In this document: positions 43,971-44,777 of the stretch, one piece after another
Position numbering within the stretch: position 1 is the first letter of the stretch
Layout of the letters: each line of letters opens with the position of its first letter
Source: Candidatus Zixiibacteriota bacterium
GTDB taxonomy: Bacteria; Zixibacteria; MSB-5A5; UBA10806; 4484-95
Assembly: GCA_024231855.1 (NCBI GenBank)
Contig: JAAEQD010000141.1
Coordinates: 1-44,777 of the forward strand
Reading direction: 5' to 3'
Length of the DNA stretch: 44,777 bases
The notes under the pieces: generated by a model
Databases searched by the model: none
Told to the model about the DNA's origin: nothing
The model's input: the letters and a program-made list of their open reading frames with translations, nothing else
Program-made: the position numbers and the translations under genes

Positions 43971-44777
43971 TTAATGATGATGACTTGAATGCTTCTCTAA
44001 AACATCACCTGAATGAGCATCGACTTGATAGATTAACCCGAGTCGTCGAACTATCCAGGTTAGATAATATTTATCCTGATGTTTGATAATCGCTAGTTCC
44101 ACATTTTTCTTATCGTAATTTTCATGTTTAGAGTAGATAAGTTTTTCGGCTTGATCGGCTGATATCGATGGCTCGGTATCGATCAGTCTAATTTGTGGAT
44201 CCATGCTTCCCTTGAATTGTATAACATCGCCATCCATATTGAGCTTGACCCGAACCTTCGCCTTATGAATCCTGACACCTTCGAATGCCACATCGAATAA
44301 TTCAGTGACTCCGCCTGTACAATACGTATGCTTTTTAAAGCCTCTTTGGATGAGTTCATGCTCAGGATAAATAAAACCTGTCTCCTTATGGGTTTTCGCG
44401 TAGTCATATATTTTATCTATTGGCGTCATATCTACCAAATCATATTGATCGGTATCGATAAACCGCTCCTCCGCTACCATCAGTTTGCCGTTAACGGCAC
44501 GGACCACCCAAAGTGAAGGAATGGATTTTGGCTTGGTGTCGGTCACCAGATAAAAAACCCAGGCTTTGTAATACTTTTCGTGAATCTTTATTACTGCCAG
44601 GTATGAAGCTTTCTCATCAACGATTTCAAGACCGTTATCTTCGATAATCGGAATCACCGTATCTAACGCTTTTTCCTTGCTGATAGCTTTACCCGGTTCA
44701 GCAGCGCCAGCCGCGTCCGGGATAACCTTGCCTCGCACATCGATGATCGTCCCGCTTTCATCGAAAGTAAACGTATA
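43971..44777 (-). CDS. PepSY/FTP-like (peptidase propeptide-like) protein, N terminus beyond the window
   Basis: The minus-strand frame is open from the window edge to the stop at 43971 (268 codons). The GTG at 44738 is therefore probably internal: the codons before it read YTFTFDESGTIIDV, matching the end of a PepSY-like strand. Two PepSY-like halves (LAVIKIHEKYYKAWVFYLV and LAIIKHQDKYYLTWIVRRLG) flank an FTP-like section with LNMDGDVIQFKGSMDP. The protein ends DVLEKHSSHHH. It is the third propeptide-like protein in the window. The missing upstream part could contain a signal peptide or further repeats, and no peptidase domain lies downstream. Confidence 0.6.
   Translation of the reverse strand, partial: YTFTFDESGTIIDVRGKVIPDAAGAAEPGKAISKEKALDTVIPIIEDNGLEIVDEKASYLAVIKIHEKYYKAWVFYLVTDTKPKSIPSLWVVRAVNGKLMVAEERFIDTDQYDLVDMTPIDKIYDYAKTHKETGFIYPEHELIQRGFKKHTYCTGGVTELFDVAFEGVRIHKAKVRVKLNMDGDVIQFKGSMDPQIRLIDTEPSISADQAEKLIYSKHENYDKKNVELAIIKHQDKYYLTWIVRRLGLIYQVDAHSGDVLEKHSSHHH

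Noticed and set aside
1..44777. CRISPR arrays, tRNA or rRNA genes, IS elements or prophage genes
   Set aside because: I looked for regularly spaced direct repeats, cloverleaf-like segments, rRNA landmarks and transposase motifs (DDE/HUH) and saw none. The only recombinase is XerC in its usual operon.

Overview
The window most likely comes from a Gram-negative bacterium of the FCB superphylum (Fibrobacterota-Chlorobiota-Bacteroidota and relatives). A Zixibacteria-like candidate phylum fits best, but that is inference from gene style with no marker tree. The evidence is an LptD outer-membrane LPS translocon, several secreted proteins ending in a type IX secretion (T9SS) type-A-like sorting tail (YPNPFN...YDLLGR...GVYFYKL), and two proteins with dockerin-like IGGDVTYL / ADANGDC repeats. 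No tRNA, rRNA, CRISPR array, prophage or transposase gene was seen.

Layout. 1-8.3 kb: truncated AsmA/TamB-like protein, HU, LptD, a PepSY/FTP-like secreted protein, and a repeat-rich patch with three copies of an ~85-bp hairpin element and the stub of a lost T9SS cargo gene, then a subtilisin-like protease with a dockerin-like C terminus. 8.7-14.6 kb: housekeeping cluster yicC-gmk-rpoZ-topA, divergent from an RqcH/NFACT gene. 14.7-19.4 kb: secreted proteins, namely a papain-like protease, a second PepSY/FTP protein, a frameshifted cohesin-like/dockerin-like protein and a cupredoxin preceded by a Fur-box-like palindrome. 19.6-22.4 kb: xerC-hslV-hslU operon. 22.6-28.1 kb: a leucine-dehydrogenase-type enzyme, two tandem FG-GAP/VCBS propeller proteins with T9SS tails, and a membrane metallophosphoesterase. 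28.1-37.0 kb: accessory genes, including a HEPN-like protein, a four-PAS hybrid histidine kinase, a DUF4328-like membrane protein, two STAS-like paralogues, a TraB/GumN-like protein, a DinB-like protein, two frameshifted small genes and several palindromic repeats. 37.1-41.6 kb: a conspicuously A+T-rich three-gene operon (lipoprotein-like alpha/beta hydrolase, two-helix membrane protein, rifampicin-phosphotransferase-like PEP/pyruvate dikinase) that looks acquired. 41.9-44.8 kb: dnaK and a truncated third PepSY/FTP protein.

How the genes fit together. The core genes cover envelope biogenesis (LptD, AsmA-like), nucleoid and transcription (HU, omega, TopA), RNA and protein quality control (YicC, RqcH, HslVU, DnaK) and chromosome dimer resolution (XerC). 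The accessory genes are dominated by export: proteases, propeller proteins and a cupredoxin carrying T9SS-like or dockerin-like tails, plus orphan propeptide-like PepSY/FTP proteins nearby. The most unusual locus is the A+T-rich dikinase/membrane protein/hydrolase operon, whose substrate is unknown.

Quality note. Three separate genes (17759-18714, 31827-32203, 34055-34365) are each broken by a shift that one inserted base repairs, with a G fitting in every case. Either they are recent pseudogenes or the assembly has lost single bases. Many start codons here were re-chosen from Shine-Dalgarno positions, and each choice is explained in its entry.
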